Shown piece by piece: positions 29,656 through 38,725 of a stretch of 64,000 nucleotides of DNA. The translations under genes were made by a program, and so were the position numbers. Each line of letters starts with the position of its first letter. Position 1 is the stretch's first letter. The stretch is from Sedimenticola hydrogenitrophicus (lineage in GTDB: Bacteria > Pseudomonadota > Gammaproteobacteria > Chromatiales > Chromatiaceae), in the NCBI RefSeq assembly GCF_029017505.1, contig NZ_JAQGEI010000013.1:57380-121379 (forward strand). Direction: 5' to 3'. The notes beneath the pieces were generated by a model, which ran no database searches, had not been told where the DNA came from, and saw only the letters and a list, made by a program, of their open reading frames with translations.

Positions 29656-30140
29656 AGCTTGGTCGCCACGCAAAAGTCCTGCGGCGTCTCCACACCCCGG
29701 CTGTCATCCCAGCGCACGGTGACGGCCAGGATCCCGGCTACATCATTTTGCAGGCAATCCTTATTGATCTGTATGCGGGTATCCGCAGCAGGAAGCAGCC
29801 CAATCAAGCGATTACGCCAGGCACTCAGATCGGCCTGCGCGATGCTATCACTTACCGACGGCGCGGTACTCCAGGCAAGAGCGTATCCGCCCGCCAGCGC
29901 CACGTCGCGATTGGCGCGCATCGCATCGTCAATCTCATAGGCCAGATAGGTGGCTTGGGTGCGCAGGTAGGCGCTGTGGTTGTTGCGTACCGATACGCCC
30001 TGCAAGCCCGCCAGCCCGAGTAGCCCGATCGACAGCACCAGCACGGTGACAAGTACCTCGATCAGGGAGAAGCCACGGCAGGCGGAACACCCCTGCAACC
30101 GGGCATTACCGATGTCGAAGGTGCGCTGCGGGATTGTCAT
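29652..30140 (-). CDS. pilV: Minor pilin PilV
   Basis: 162 residues. The leader ends CRGFSLIEVLVTVLVLSIGL, a prepilin peptidase site with Glu5, and GLAGLQGVSVRNNHSAYLRTQA follows as in PilV. ATG 30140 overlaps the fimT stop by 4 bp (ATGA), so translation is probably coupled. Confidence 0.87.
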   Translation of the reverse strand: MTIPQRTFDIGNARLQGCSACRGFSLIEVLVTVLVLSIGLLGLAGLQGVSVRNNHSAYLRTQATYLAYEIDDAMRANRDVALAGGYALAWSTAPSVSDSIAQADLSAWRNRLIGLLPAADTRIQINKDCLQNDVAGILAVTVRWDDSRGVETPQDFCVATKL

Positions 30141-30634
30141 GTGCAATTCCCAGCCGTAACACTGGCGCGGCCGGTATTGGCGATATTGATGGTGCGCAGG
30201 CGATCCGCGGTGCCCGCCGAGCACCCATCCGGCTGGAGATCAATATTGACTACGCCGTTGGGGACACTCTTGCTACCCCGCGCATCGAAGGTAACGACCG
30301 TCACACCACCCGAATCGACGCTGATCTGGTTCATGGCCTCGAATTGCCGCAGGATATCGGTTCCGGCACAGGAGGCTCCCAGATGCACACACCAGCCATC
30401 CTCGAAACTGCTCCCCCCGGCCCGCAGAGTAGTGCTGACACCCCTCTTGATCGCCTCGCTGCGCGCCAGGTTTATGGCCGTGACCAACGCATTGGCCTGG
30501 GTCGTTAGCCGATTGGCCTGAAAGGCTGATTGGAAAGACGGCACCGCGATAGAGAGCGCGACCACCGCAACGGCCAGGGTGATCATCAGTTCCACCAGGG
30601 TGAATCCGTGTAGCAAGATAGTGCGCGTTTTCAT
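30137..30634 (-). CDS. fimT: FimT/GspH-type minor pseudopilin
   Basis: The 165-residue first gene of the pilin operon begins MKTRTILLHGFTLVELMITL, with a prepilin cleavage site after Gly10. SFQSAFQANRLTTQANALVTAINLARSEAIKRG is the GspH/FimT signature. A C-terminal Cys pair region (CSAGTADRL and AGNCT) is present. It primes the pilus with PilV, PilW and PilX; FimT proteins can also bind DNA in competence systems. Confidence 0.87.
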   Translation of the reverse strand: MKTRTILLHGFTLVELMITLAVAVVALSIAVPSFQSAFQANRLTTQANALVTAINLARSEAIKRGVSTTLRAGGSSFEDGWCVHLGASCAGTDILRQFEAMNQISVDSGGVTVVTFDARGSKSVPNGVVNIDLQPDGCSAGTADRLRTINIANTGRASVTAGNCT

Positions 30635-31450
30635 GAGCAGGTCAATCCCTTCCCCCTTACCTCATCAGAAACACCGGCAACGATTCTGAAATTTATCCTT
30701 CCACTTCATCATTCGGATTAAGCTCCAAACTCTCTATTAAGCGGCATCGAGTCTGAAATCTTGAGGCAAATAAGTTTCCCCTGAAACAATCTTGCCCTTC
30801 AGATAAAAACCACCCTCTGTGGCATCCTGTATCCCGGCTAGTGCGAATACCCCAACAGACGAATGAGCGCGCGCCTGATACCGCTTCAAGTAATTACGGG
30901 ATCAATGACAGCATCGTCCGATTCACAAAATGATAACGTTCGCTTGTTTCCCCAGAATCCTGATACATGTTCTTTGCGCATACAGGTTTTCTTTCGTACC
31001 TGATTCGCCGTTGCCGCGCGGACACATCAGAAGAACGATCCTACGTGAAAATGCCATATTCACACAGAATAATCAAGGATATATCTTCCCGGGCAGGAGA
31101 ATTTGGCTATTCGTGCACAAAATTGAGATATGCCTCACGGCCATACGACGCCCCGGCCTTATTCGACGGCCTTGCAACCACAGACACAACGGTATATCGC
31201 CGTTATCTGATATACGCCGTGAACACGGGGATAAAGGGGATAGAGCGGAGCGGGAGCCAGAGCCGAGGATGGCCGAGAGCGGTTTTGTCCAGGGAAGCAG
31301 TTATGCCGCGGAGGTTGGGGATGGAAAAATATAAGCCACGAGGAGTGATGCAAGAGGAGTGGTACAGGGATGTACCGTTTACGGACCTAAGGATGGAATG
31401 AACGCAAATGAACGCGGATAATTCAATATACCCCCGGTCCGCAGATCCGC
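30635..31450. other. Long gene-free stretch upstream of the pilin operon
   Basis: About 800 bp, AT-richer than the neighbours, so probably the pilin operon's regulatory region plus decayed sequence. Its right half holds a family D unit (31262-31324) and the GAGGAGTGGTACAGGGATG / ACCGTTTACGGACCTAAGG element (31356-31396, family F). Open frames of 130-144 codons here run through these repeats and show no domain. Confidence 0.5.
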
Positions 31451-31566
31451 CAGGGCAGGCACTGGGGCCTGCCGCTACGACTGGCCATTCAAAATTCCGG
31501 GTGGACGGGCAATGCCGGGACGGGCGTAGGGGCAACCCCCCGTGGTTGCCCGGATCGACGGGCCGC
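31451..31566. repeat. Palindromic repeat family C, copy 3
   Basis: Holds both half-units, in the order GGGCAGGCACTGGGGCCTGC then GTAGGGGCAACCCCCCGTGG, separated by about 50 bp. It lies directly downstream of yidD (minus strand). Confidence 0.8.
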
Positions 31567-31575
31567 CGATCGGTA

Positions 31576-31809
31576 TCAGTGCTTGTGCCGGCACTCCGAG
31601 CCGGGCACCGGATCGTAGCCCCCCTCGTGGAACGGGTGGCAGCGCAGGATGCGCCGGGTGCCCAGCCACAGGCCGCGCAGCACGCCGTGGATCTCCACCG
31701 CCTCGCGGGTGTAGGCCGAGCAACTGGGGTAGTAGCGGCAGTTGTTGCCCAGCAGCGGACTGATCAGATAGCTGTAGCCCTTGAGCAGTTGCAGCACCAG
31801 GCGCTTCAA
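31576..31809 (-). CDS. yidD: Membrane protein insertion efficiency factor YidD
   Basis: The 77-residue protein reads KGYSYLISPLLGNNCRYYPSCSAYTREAVEIHG and RILRCHPFHEGGYDPVP, both defining for YidD. This small amphipathic protein is at the inner membrane and helps YidC/Sec insertion. It is normally next to rnpA, but here it follows zur. The start is TTG at 31809, placed inside the terminal repeat of a 240-bp element, whose GAGG lies 8 bp upstream. So the element itself seems to supply the start region. Confidence 0.9.
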   Translation of the reverse strand: MKRLVLQLLKGYSYLISPLLGNNCRYYPSCSAYTREAVEIHGVLRGLWLGTRRILRCHPFHEGGYDPVPGSECRHKH

Positions 31810-32047
31810 CCTAAAAACCTCGGTTGGATGCGGCGGAGTGTGCGTTTTTTGCGGTGCAGGGCAAGGCGTGAAACGAGGCCAATGGCGCGCCCTTGGTGAG
31901 TTTCACAACGCGGCCATGTGCCGCAAAAAATGTGCAATCCGCTGCATAGCGTACTCACCATCAAGGTGAAGCGGGATGTGACTGGAAGTGCGGTCAAAAA
32001 CATGCGCTTTGATCCTGTGCGTAGCGGTCAACCGAGGTTTTTAGGTT
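31808..32047. mobile_element. 240-bp inverted-repeat (MITE-like) element between zur and yidD
   Basis: Perfect 19-bp terminal inverted repeats AACCTAAAAACCTCGGTTG (31808-31826) and complement (32029-32047). TTCA occurs at both ends (31805-31808, 32046-32049), possibly a 4-bp target duplication. Inside, GCGG...GCGTTTTTTGCGG near 31834-31855 pairs with CCGCAAAAAATGTGCAATCC GC near 31920-31941, and GTGAAAC (31868) pairs with GTTTCAC (31901). There is no open frame. It touches the zur stop and the yidD start exactly. Mobility is inferred from structure. Confidence 0.65.
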
Positions 32048-32514
32048 CACGGTGTCTCCTGCTCGCTGCAGCGCAGACAGCGACCGGTCACCTCGACCAC
32101 CCGGGAGTCGGCCTTGAAACCGCACGCCCGCAGGGCGCTTCCCAGGGTGCGCTCGACACTCTGGCTCTCCAGCTCCCGCACCTCGCCACAGTCACGGCAG
32201 ATCAGAAACTGGCTGGCGTGGGGATGGTCCGGATGCACGCAGCCGACATAGGCGTTGAGCGATTCGATGCGGTGCACCAGGCCCTGTTGCAACAGGAACT
32301 CCAGCGCCCGGTAGACCGTCGGTGGTTTGGCGGCCGGCACACCCTGCTTCAACAGATCCAGGATATCGTAGGCCCCCAGCGGTTTCGGGCTGGCGCAGAG
32401 GATCTCCAGGACCTGGCGGCGCTGCGGCGTCAGGCGCGCTCCACGCCCCTCGCAGAGCCGCTCGGCCAGGTGCAGCACCTGTTGACACTCTGTATGACAT
32501 GAACCCGGTTTCAT
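32047..32514 (-). CDS. zur: Zinc uptake regulator Zur (Fur family)
   Basis: The 155-residue Fur-family repressor has a winged-helix region (RLTPQRRQVLEIL, PTVYRALEFLLQQGLVHRIE), the HPDHPHASQFLICRDCGEV metal-binding part and two CxxC pairs (CRDC, CLRC) for structural zinc. Position in the znu operon makes it Zur rather than Fur. It would repress znuA-C-B-zur through the palindrome at 35013. The ATG overlaps the znuB stop by 4 bp. Confidence 0.9.
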   Translation of the reverse strand: MKPGSCHTECQQVLHLAERLCEGRGARLTPQRRQVLEILCASPKPLGAYDILDLLKQGVPAAKPPTVYRALEFLLQQGLVHRIESLNAYVGCVHPDHPHASQFLICRDCGEVRELESQSVERTLGSALRACGFKADSRVVEVTGRCLRCSEQETP

Positions 32515-33362
32515 TGCATCGCCCGTAGCAGCTGTCTGCGCAGCTCCCTGCGCTTCCTGGCCGTGGTAAACAGCAGCGAGACCAGATAGCTGGTCCCGGC
32601 CACCAGGATAATCGTCGCGCCGGCCGGCAGATCCGGCGCATAGGAGATGCCCAGGCCCAGCACGGTGAACAGGGCGCCCAGCAGGGTTGCCAACAGCATC
32701 ATTTTACCGAGGCTGCGCACATAATGCGCGGCAATCGCCGCCGGCAGCGTCAACAGCGCGATCACCAGGATCAGCCCCACCACCTGAATCAGCAGCACCA
32801 CGGTCACCGCCACCATGCAGAGCAGCAGCAGATAGAAAAAGGTGACCGGCACGCCGCGCAGCCGGGCAAACTCTTCATCGAAGGAGACGGCGAGAAACTG
32901 CTGATAGCAGAGCGCAACCGTCAGCAGAATAAGCAGATCGATGCCCGCCATCATCCAGATATCGGCCGGATTCACCATCAGGATATTACCAAAAAGATAG
33001 CTCATCAGGCTGACGCTGTAGCCCGGCGTCTTGGAGATGAACAGGATACCGATCGCCATGCCGACCGCCCACAGGGCACCGATCAGGGTATCTTCCTGTT
33101 CATGCCAGGTGAGCCGCACCCAGCCGATCAGCAGCGCCGCGACCACGGCAGCGACCAGCGCCCCACCCAGCGGGCTCATGCCGAGGAAAAAGGCGGCCCC
33201 CATGCCGCCCAGGACGCTGTGGGAAATCCCCCCCGCCAGGAAACCGATCCGTTTGACCACCACGTAGCTGCCGATGACGCCGCAACCGATGCTCGCCAGC
33301 AGGCCACCGATCAGCGCGTGCTGCAGAAAGGGGTGTTCCCAGAGTGCGCTAAAAAATTCCAT
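32511..33362 (-). CDS. znuB: Zinc ABC importer permease ZnuB
   Basis: The 283-residue membrane protein has about eight hydrophobic segments and the family pattern GGLLASIGCGVIGSYVVVKRIGFLAGGISHSVLGG near the N-terminus, plus GLILVIALLTLPAAIA. It forms the zinc channel. It is 15 bp after znuC and overlaps zur. Confidence 0.9.
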   Translation of the reverse strand: MEFFSALWEHPFLQHALIGGLLASIGCGVIGSYVVVKRIGFLAGGISHSVLGGMGAAFFLGMSPLGGALVAAVVAALLIGWVRLTWHEQEDTLIGALWAVGMAIGILFISKTPGYSVSLMSYLFGNILMVNPADIWMMAGIDLLILLTVALCYQQFLAVSFDEEFARLRGVPVTFFYLLLLCMVAVTVVLLIQVVGLILVIALLTLPAAIAAHYVRSLGKMMLLATLLGALFTVLGLGISYAPDLPAGATIILVAGTSYLVSLLFTTARKRRELRRQLLRAMQ

Positions 33363-33377
33363 TATGAGTCGCCCCCT

Positions 33378-34109
33378 TCAGTGCCGGTGCTCCACCATCT
33401 TCACATCGGCATCGTAGAGCGAGCGGATGGTGTCACCGTCGATGGCGGCGGTGTGGTGGCAGATCAGGGTACGGTTGAGGCAGGCGACCCGGTTCACGTA
33501 GCCGGAGATGAAACCGATATCATGGGAGACCACGATAATGGTCATGCGCTTGTTGAAGCGCTTCAGCAGGTCGAAAATCTCGGTCTCGACGCGCATATCG
33601 ATATTCGCCGTCGGCTCATCCAGCATCAGGATGCGCGGTTCACAGGCCAGGGCGCGCGCCACCAGCACCCGCTGCAACTGCCCTCCCGACAAGGTGCAGA
33701 GCTGCCGGGCGGCCAGATCCAGCACCTCGGTCTCGGCCATCGCCTGGCGCGCCACCGCGCGATCGCGGCGGCGGTAGTTGCCGAACAGGCCCGACATACC
33801 CAACCGGCCCATCATCACAGTCTGTTCCACGGTGATCGGGAAGTCGCGGCTGAACTGCGGGTACTGGGGCACATAGCCGACCTGGGTGCGGCTGCGCTGG
33901 GGCGGCTCACCCAGTATCCGTACCTCGCCCCTGAGCGGTTCCAGTAGACCCAGCATCAGTTTCAGCAGGGTGCTCTTGCCTCCCGCGTTGGGGCCGACGA
34001 TGCCGAGAAACTCATGTTCCTCCACCTCCAGGTTCACTCCGTCCAGCACGCGGGGCCCCCCGTAGGAGAACGAGACATTGCGTAGCGATACCACAGACGG
34101 GGCGCTCAT
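33378..34109 (-). CDS. znuC: Zinc ABC importer ATPase ZnuC
   Basis: The 243-residue ATPase has Walker A GPNAGGKST (about 37-45; Ala-Gly-Gly variant usual for metal ABCs), signature LSGGQLQRVLVARAL, Walker B ILMLDEPTANID and switch His VSHD. The C-terminal tail ends DVKMVEHRH, His-rich. It overlaps znuA by 4 bp. Confidence 0.92.
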   Translation of the reverse strand: MSAPSVVSLRNVSFSYGGPRVLDGVNLEVEEHEFLGIVGPNAGGKSTLLKLMLGLLEPLRGEVRILGEPPQRSRTQVGYVPQYPQFSRDFPITVEQTVMMGRLGMSGLFGNYRRRDRAVARQAMAETEVLDLAARQLCTLSGGQLQRVLVARALACEPRILMLDEPTANIDMRVETEIFDLLKRFNKRMTIIVVSHDIGFISGYVNRVACLNRTLICHHTAAIDGDTIRSLYDADVKMVEHRH

Positions 34110-34981
34110 CGATAGGCCTCTTCGATGGCCCTGGCGACCTGCCGCAGGTTATCCAGATAGGGCTCGGCCAGCGGATCCAGAGTCACCAGCCGCCCGCCGA
34201 TGGCGGCGGCCAGCGCCGCGGCCTGACTCTGGGCGAACTGCTCCTGGACAAAGATCACCTTGATTCCCTCGGCCCTGGCCTGGTCGACCAGGCGCTTCAG
34301 GGTGCGCGCGCCCGGCTCCTTGCCCTCACTCTCGATGGGCAACTGCTGCAGGCCAAAGGCGTCGGCAAAGTAGCCCCAGGAGGGGTGGAACACCATAAAG
34401 CGACGCCCTTTCAGCGGACCCAACAGATCCCGGATCTCCTGCTCAAGGGCGATCAGCTCCTGATCGAAGCGGGCGTGATTCTCCCGGTAGCTGTCGGCGT
34501 GCGCCGGATCCAGTGCGATCAGCCGGTCCCGCAAATGCCCGATCATGATCCGCACATTGGCCGGCGCGAGCCAGATATGCGGATCATCCCCGTCTTCCGC
34601 ATGCCCATGAGCCGCATCATCATGATGTTCACCGGCCGATTCCATCTCACGCAGGGTCACCCCTTCCCGGGCATCCAGCAGGACCATCGCCGGATTGGCG
34701 CTCTTGATACTGTCGATCAGGACATCCTCAAACGGGACACCAATGCGGTAAAACAGCGCCGCCCGCGAGAGCACCGCCATCTGCCTGGGCAACGGCTCGT
34801 AGGTCTCCGCACTCTGGCCCGGCCCAACCAGTACCGAAACCCGCACATGTTCACCACCAAGCCGCTCCACGATAAATTTCTGCGGCAGGATACTGACATA
34901 AATCGACAGGGGTTCGGCGGAGACCGCCGTGGCGAAGATAAGCAACAGCGGCAGCAGCAGGCTTCGTATGGTCAAATGCAT
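34106..34981 (-). CDS. znuA: Zinc ABC importer binding protein ZnuA
   Basis: The 291-residue exported protein has a signal peptide (cleavage near SAEPLS) and a His-rich loop (GEHHDDAAHGHAEDGDDPHIW, about 116-136) typical of ZnuA. It carries the conserved HPSWGYFADAFGL and the FVQEQFAQSQA helix, and captures periplasmic zinc. It is the first gene of the operon, with the Zur-like operator 32-52 bp upstream. Confidence 0.92.
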   Translation of the reverse strand: MHLTIRSLLLPLLLIFATAVSAEPLSIYVSILPQKFIVERLGGEHVRVSVLVGPGQSAETYEPLPRQMAVLSRAALFYRIGVPFEDVLIDSIKSANPAMVLLDAREGVTLREMESAGEHHDDAAHGHAEDGDDPHIWLAPANVRIMIGHLRDRLIALDPAHADSYRENHARFDQELIALEQEIRDLLGPLKGRRFMVFHPSWGYFADAFGLQQLPIESEGKEPGARTLKRLVDQARAEGIKVIFVQEQFAQSQAAALAAAIGGRLVTLDPLAEPYLDNLRQVARAIEEAYR

Positions 34982-35012
34982 GGACGAGACAGGGGGCAGT
35001 TGAATAGAAGTG

Positions 35013-35033
35013 TTATGTTATCACATAACATAA
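35013..35033. promoter_or_regulatory. Zur-type operator
   Basis: Perfect 9-bp arms TTATGTTAT and ATAACATAA around CAC. This matches the GTTATNNTATAAC character of Zur boxes. It lies between znuA (minus) and the zinc-ribbon protein gene at 35109 (plus), so it can control both. Confidence 0.75.
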
Positions 35034-35108
35034 GCAATGAGGACACCCGAGGCCCAATATCCGTTACCATGCAGTCAATAAACGCACTATCAGGGGTCGC
35101 TACAACCG

Positions 35109-35693
35109 ATGAATCCCGGTTATCTGATGCTTCATCCCGCCACGGACCAACCGTTGCCGGAAATTCCACCCTTGCTGGCGCGGCTGGCGGAGACCGGTCT
35201 CATCGGCCAGGCCGTGCCGGACACGCCCCATTGCTTTCGGGCCGGTGCGGATTTCCTGCAACGCCTCACCTTCCTGGGCTGTTCGCCCAACCTGCCGCTG
35301 GACGGCGACCAGCACCCGGGCGAGGCGCTGTGTACCATCCGCCTGCTCGGCCCCTTCCCCTCGGCGGTAATAATAAGTGGCGAGAACTGCCGGCCGCCGC
35401 GCTGTCGCGCCTGCCGCCATCCGTTGCCCGAGTGGCGCACCTATCTCGGCAGCGCGAACAACGGCATCCGCTGTCCGGGGTGCGGCCGGGAGAGTGGTTT
35501 ACGGGATCTCAACTGGCGGCAGATGGGCGGGACCGCCCGGCTGTTCATCGCCATCTCCCAGGTGTTCCCCGGCGAGGCGGTGCCCACCGCCGGGCTAATG
35601 CAGACGCTGCAACAGGAGGGGGGCGAGTGGGATTATTTCTATGCCCAGCAACCGCGGTTATGGCAGGACGGGCAAGAGCCCGGCAAGCTCTGA
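35109..35693 (+). CDS. Zinc-ribbon protein, hypothetical, divergent from znuA
   Basis: 194 residues with two CxxC pairs (CRAC, about residue 97; CPGC, about 122), which could form one zinc ribbon. No other family is recognised. It shares the Zur operator region with znuA, so zinc-dependent expression is likely. The ATG at 35109 is 75 bp from the operator. Function is unknown; a zinc-linked role is inferred only from the cysteines and position. It ends 17 bp before the convergent diguanylate cyclase gene. Confidence 0.65.
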   Translation: MNPGYLMLHPATDQPLPEIPPLLARLAETGLIGQAVPDTPHCFRAGADFLQRLTFLGCSPNLPLDGDQHPGEALCTIRLLGPFPSAVIISGENCRPPRCRACRHPLPEWRTYLGSANNGIRCPGCGRESGLRDLNWRQMGGTARLFIAISQVFPGEAVPTAGLMQTLQQEGGEWDYFYAQQPRLWQDGQEPGKL

Positions 35694-35709
35694 CGGCTAT
35701 CAGTGGCGA

Positions 35710-37275
35710 TCAGTGAACGATGATACGGTCCTTTCCGGTCCGCTTGGCCTCATACAACGCCCGATCCGCCCGGGTAAAGACATCGGCCGGCGTATCCCCC
35801 GGGGCAAATCCGCTCATCCCGCAGGAGATGGTGACCTCCACCCGCTTGCCCACCGAATGGATACCGCTCTCTTTCACCTCCCGGCGCACGGTCTCGGCGA
35901 CATTCATGGCATCTTCACAGTTGGTGCCGGTGAGCAGCATGACGAACTCCTCACCCCCAAAGCGGGCGACGAAGTCGGTTTCGCGCAGGCCCTGCAGCAG
36001 GCTCTGGCCGATAATGCGTAGCGCCTTGTCACCGGCGTGGTGGCCGAAGCGGTCATTGATCCGTTTGAAGTCATCGATATCCCAGACCAGCAGGGTAAGC
36101 GGCTCACCAAAGCGTTTCCAGCGGGCATACTCCTGCTCCAGCCGGTCCTCGTAGGCCAGTCGATTGGGCAGTCCGGTCACCGTATCGGTCGCTGCCTGGC
36201 GGTGCGCCTCGATCATCTTGGCACGCAGTTCGCGACTCTCGCTCTGCACCTCATCCAGGCGCTTGCGCAGCTGGTCTTCCAGCAGGGCCGCCTGCTTATG
36301 CCGCTCCCCCTCGTTGGCCACAAACTTCCCGACATGGGTCTCGATTACATCCAACTGCCGGGCGATCTCCAGGCGTAACTGCTGCAGCGTGGTGGCCTCG
36401 TTCATATTATTACGCATACCACCCATCCGCTGGCGCATCGCCAACCCCAGCGCCTGCCCCTCGACCATCGATTTCTGCCGCAGCGCCTTGCTGCTGTTAA
36501 CATGCTTGTCGATCTCCACCAGGCGCTGGGTCAACTCCTTGAGGAAACCACGGGTATCCTGGATCTCCGTCTGCACCTCGCCAACCGACCTGGAGAGCAG
36601 AGCCAACAGTGAGGAGAGCACCTCGACCCAGACCGCGCTGTCCTTCTGCCCGACCAGTTCCATTTCCAGGCGTCGGATATCCAGACTGAGCTGGGCCGGC
36701 CAATCCAGCCCTTCGAGCAACCGCAACAGCTGCTGATTCGGGGTAACCGCCGCATCGGCAGGGGCGTCGGAAGCCCCGAAAGAGGGAAAAAAACGGCGTA
36801 GGAACCCGCTTGCCGAACCCGGGTTATCCCCCTGGGTCAGCAGCCGCAGAAACCGGTCGATCTGCTGATCCGAGGCGGCATCGCCCTCCGCCACCAACTG
36901 CTCGGCCAGCTTGTGCAGCTTGCCGGCATTGCGACCGGTCACCCCGGAGCGGCTGATCAACCGGGGGAGCAGGTCGGTCCCGGTAGCGGTGACGGGGGTA
37001 GTTTCATCATTGGCCCGGATCAGCGCCTCCGAGATGGCCGACAACTGATCCTTCAGTTCGGGCTGCACACCCTTTCTGACCGCATTGCGCAGTGCCGAGA
37101 GATGGGGGTCGATGACGGGATCCAGGCCACTGGTGGCCAGGGTCAGGCGGATGATGATGCGGCAGAGCAGTTTTTCCGTCTCCGCCGCGGCGGACTTCTC
37201 CTGGGCCTGCTGCTGCGCCAGTTCCAGGTATTGGATCTTCCAGTCCGGGGCGGCGGTCGTCTCTTGCCCGCTCAT
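35710..37275 (-). CDS. Diguanylate cyclase (GGDEF) with long coiled N-terminus
   Basis: 521 residues. The C-terminal GGDEF domain (about 355-520) has the active-site motif GGEEF preceded by RETD at the I-site position. It should therefore make c-di-GMP with product inhibition. The substrate helix reads LLVWDIDDFKRINDRFGHHAGD. The first 340 residues are mostly helical with a coiled-coil part near 280-345; no membrane segment is visible. The N-terminal part resembles PilZ-less cyclases of Gammaproteobacteria but I cannot name its domain. Confidence 0.88.
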   Translation of the reverse strand: MSGQETTAAPDWKIQYLELAQQQAQEKSAAAETEKLLCRIIIRLTLATSGLDPVIDPHLSALRNAVRKGVQPELKDQLSAISEALIRANDETTPVTATGTDLLPRLISRSGVTGRNAGKLHKLAEQLVAEGDAASDQQIDRFLRLLTQGDNPGSASGFLRRFFPSFGASDAPADAAVTPNQQLLRLLEGLDWPAQLSLDIRRLEMELVGQKDSAVWVEVLSSLLALLSRSVGEVQTEIQDTRGFLKELTQRLVEIDKHVNSSKALRQKSMVEGQALGLAMRQRMGGMRNNMNEATTLQQLRLEIARQLDVIETHVGKFVANEGERHKQAALLEDQLRKRLDEVQSESRELRAKMIEAHRQAATDTVTGLPNRLAYEDRLEQEYARWKRFGEPLTLLVWDIDDFKRINDRFGHHAGDKALRIIGQSLLQGLRETDFVARFGGEEFVMLLTGTNCEDAMNVAETVRREVKESGIHSVGKRVEVTISCGMSGFAPGDTPADVFTRADRALYEAKRTGKDRIIVH

Positions 37276-37278
37276 GGA

Positions 37279-38049
37279 TCAGGCCGCCAGCCGCATGCCG
37301 GAGGGGATTATGACATCGATCCCGATCGGCAAGTGATCTGACAGAGGATATTCGACTACCTTGGCATTCTCCACCTGGAGCGAATCGGAGACCAGGATGT
37401 GGTCAATCTTGCGGATCGGGCGCCAACTCGGAAAGGTGTTCATCTGACAGGCCGGTTGAGTGAGCCGGCCGCTCTCGGTCAACACGCGCATCTCCTCGGA
37501 GTCACAGCCGAAGTTGAGGTCGCCCATCACCACCACGTGGGGCAGATCGGCCACCAACTCGCGGATGAATGCCACCTGACGCAACCTGGCCCTGCGCCCG
37601 AGGGCCAGATGCATGATACAGACGGTCAGTCCGGTAGTGCCGCCGAAGTTGCAAACGATCACCCCCCGTCCAGGCAGACCGGGCAGTTTGTGCTCGGTCA
37701 CATCCGACGGGCGCAATCGTGACACCAGACCGTTACTGTTCTGCGCCAGTTTCCCGAGGCTCCGGTTGACCTGCCGGTACCAGTAGGGGAACGCCGCCTG
37801 GCGAGCCAGATACTGGGTCTGATCCACAAAACCGCTGCGCAGGCTACCGGAATCCACCTCCTGAAGCCCCACAATATCGTACCCGTGAATCACCGCGGCA
37901 ATGCGATCGAGGTTGAGCAGGCGCTCCCGGTGCGGAAGGACCTGTTTCCAGCTCTGGGTCAGGTACTGCCGGTAACGTTGCGTGTCTATTCCGGACTGTA
38001 TGTTGTAGCTGAGCAGTTTCAGACGCTGCAGATCACCACTGTCATCCAT
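37279..38049 (-). CDS. Endonuclease/exonuclease/phosphatase family protein
   Basis: The 256-residue protein has EEP superfamily motifs: LLSYNIQSGI (Asn), IVGLQEVDSG (Glu), VVMGDLNFGCDSEE (Asp-x-Asn) and KIDHILVSDSL plus SDHLPI (His). It is a metal-dependent phosphodiesterase; the substrate (nucleic acid or phospholipid) is unknown. ATG 38049 with a G-rich site upstream avoids overlap with dsbA; a longer form would start at 38094. The diguanylate cyclase start is 3 bp downstream. Confidence 0.82.
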   Translation of the reverse strand: MDDSGDLQRLKLLSYNIQSGIDTQRYRQYLTQSWKQVLPHRERLLNLDRIAAVIHGYDIVGLQEVDSGSLRSGFVDQTQYLARQAAFPYWYRQVNRSLGKLAQNSNGLVSRLRPSDVTEHKLPGLPGRGVIVCNFGGTTGLTVCIMHLALGRRARLRQVAFIRELVADLPHVVVMGDLNFGCDSEEMRVLTESGRLTQPACQMNTFPSWRPIRKIDHILVSDSLQVENAKVVEYPLSDHLPIGIDVIIPSGMRLAA

Positions 38050-38077
38050 TGGAGCCCCCCGGTGCACTATTGCAAGT

Positions 38078-38725
38078 CTACTGCTTTTTTGCACGCTTTT
38101 CAGCGATTACCTTGTCAATAAGATAATCAATCGCCTGCATTTGCAGATCGCCTTCAAGCCCACTGGTGCGATACTTGCCGTCCACCACGAAGGCCGGCAC
38201 ACCGCGTATATCAAACCGGCCTGCCAATACCTCGGCACGCCGCGACTGGGTCTGCACGGCAAAGGATTTCATCGCCTTGCGATAGGCCTCGATATCCACC
38301 CCCTTGTCGGCCAGAAGCGCTTCCATAGCCTCGGCGTTGGCGAGGCGATTGTTGCGCACATGAATCTCGTCGAAGATCGCCGCGTTCAACTCATCCTCAA
38401 CCCCCATCAGGGTCAAGGCATAGAAGGTCTTGGCATGCAGCACCACATCCGGCCGCTTGAACATGGCCGGGATACGCACAAACTCGACCCCATCGGGCTT
38501 GCGCTCCAGCCATTTACCGAGATGCGGCTCCAGCTTGTAGCAGTGGGGGCAGGCGTACCAGAAAAACTCCACCACCTGCACCTTGTCCCCCTCCGCACCC
38601 GGCTGTTCAGGGATGATGGAGAAGTAGTGCACCTCCTCCTCAAAGGGGGTCTGGGCCGGCGCGCCAGCCGCCAGGAACATAAAGACAAACAGAGACAGTA
38701 CCCGGATAAGCATTTGTTTCTTCAT
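38078..38725 (-). CDS. dsbA: Thiol:disulfide interchange protein DsbA
   Basis: The 215-residue periplasmic protein has a signal peptide (MKKQMLIRVLSLFVFMFLAA) and the redox motif CPHC at residues 59-62 in FFWYACPHCYK. The cis-proline loop GVPAFVVDGKY lies near residue 180. It oxidises cysteines of exported proteins. It is encoded upstream of the EEP gene on the same strand with a 28-bp gap. Confidence 0.92.
   Translation of the reverse strand: MKKQMLIRVLSLFVFMFLAAGAPAQTPFEEEVHYFSIIPEQPGAEGDKVQVVEFFWYACPHCYKLEPHLGKWLERKPDGVEFVRIPAMFKRPDVVLHAKTFYALTLMGVEDELNAAIFDEIHVRNNRLANAEAMEALLADKGVDIEAYRKAMKSFAVQTQSRRAEVLAGRFDIRGVPAFVVDGKYRTSGLEGDLQMQAIDYLIDKVIAEKRAKKQ

Noticed and set aside
30930..31401. 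Open frames of 134 and 144 codons before the pilin operon
   Set aside because: They run through family D and F repeats and lack ribosome sites and recognisable motifs.
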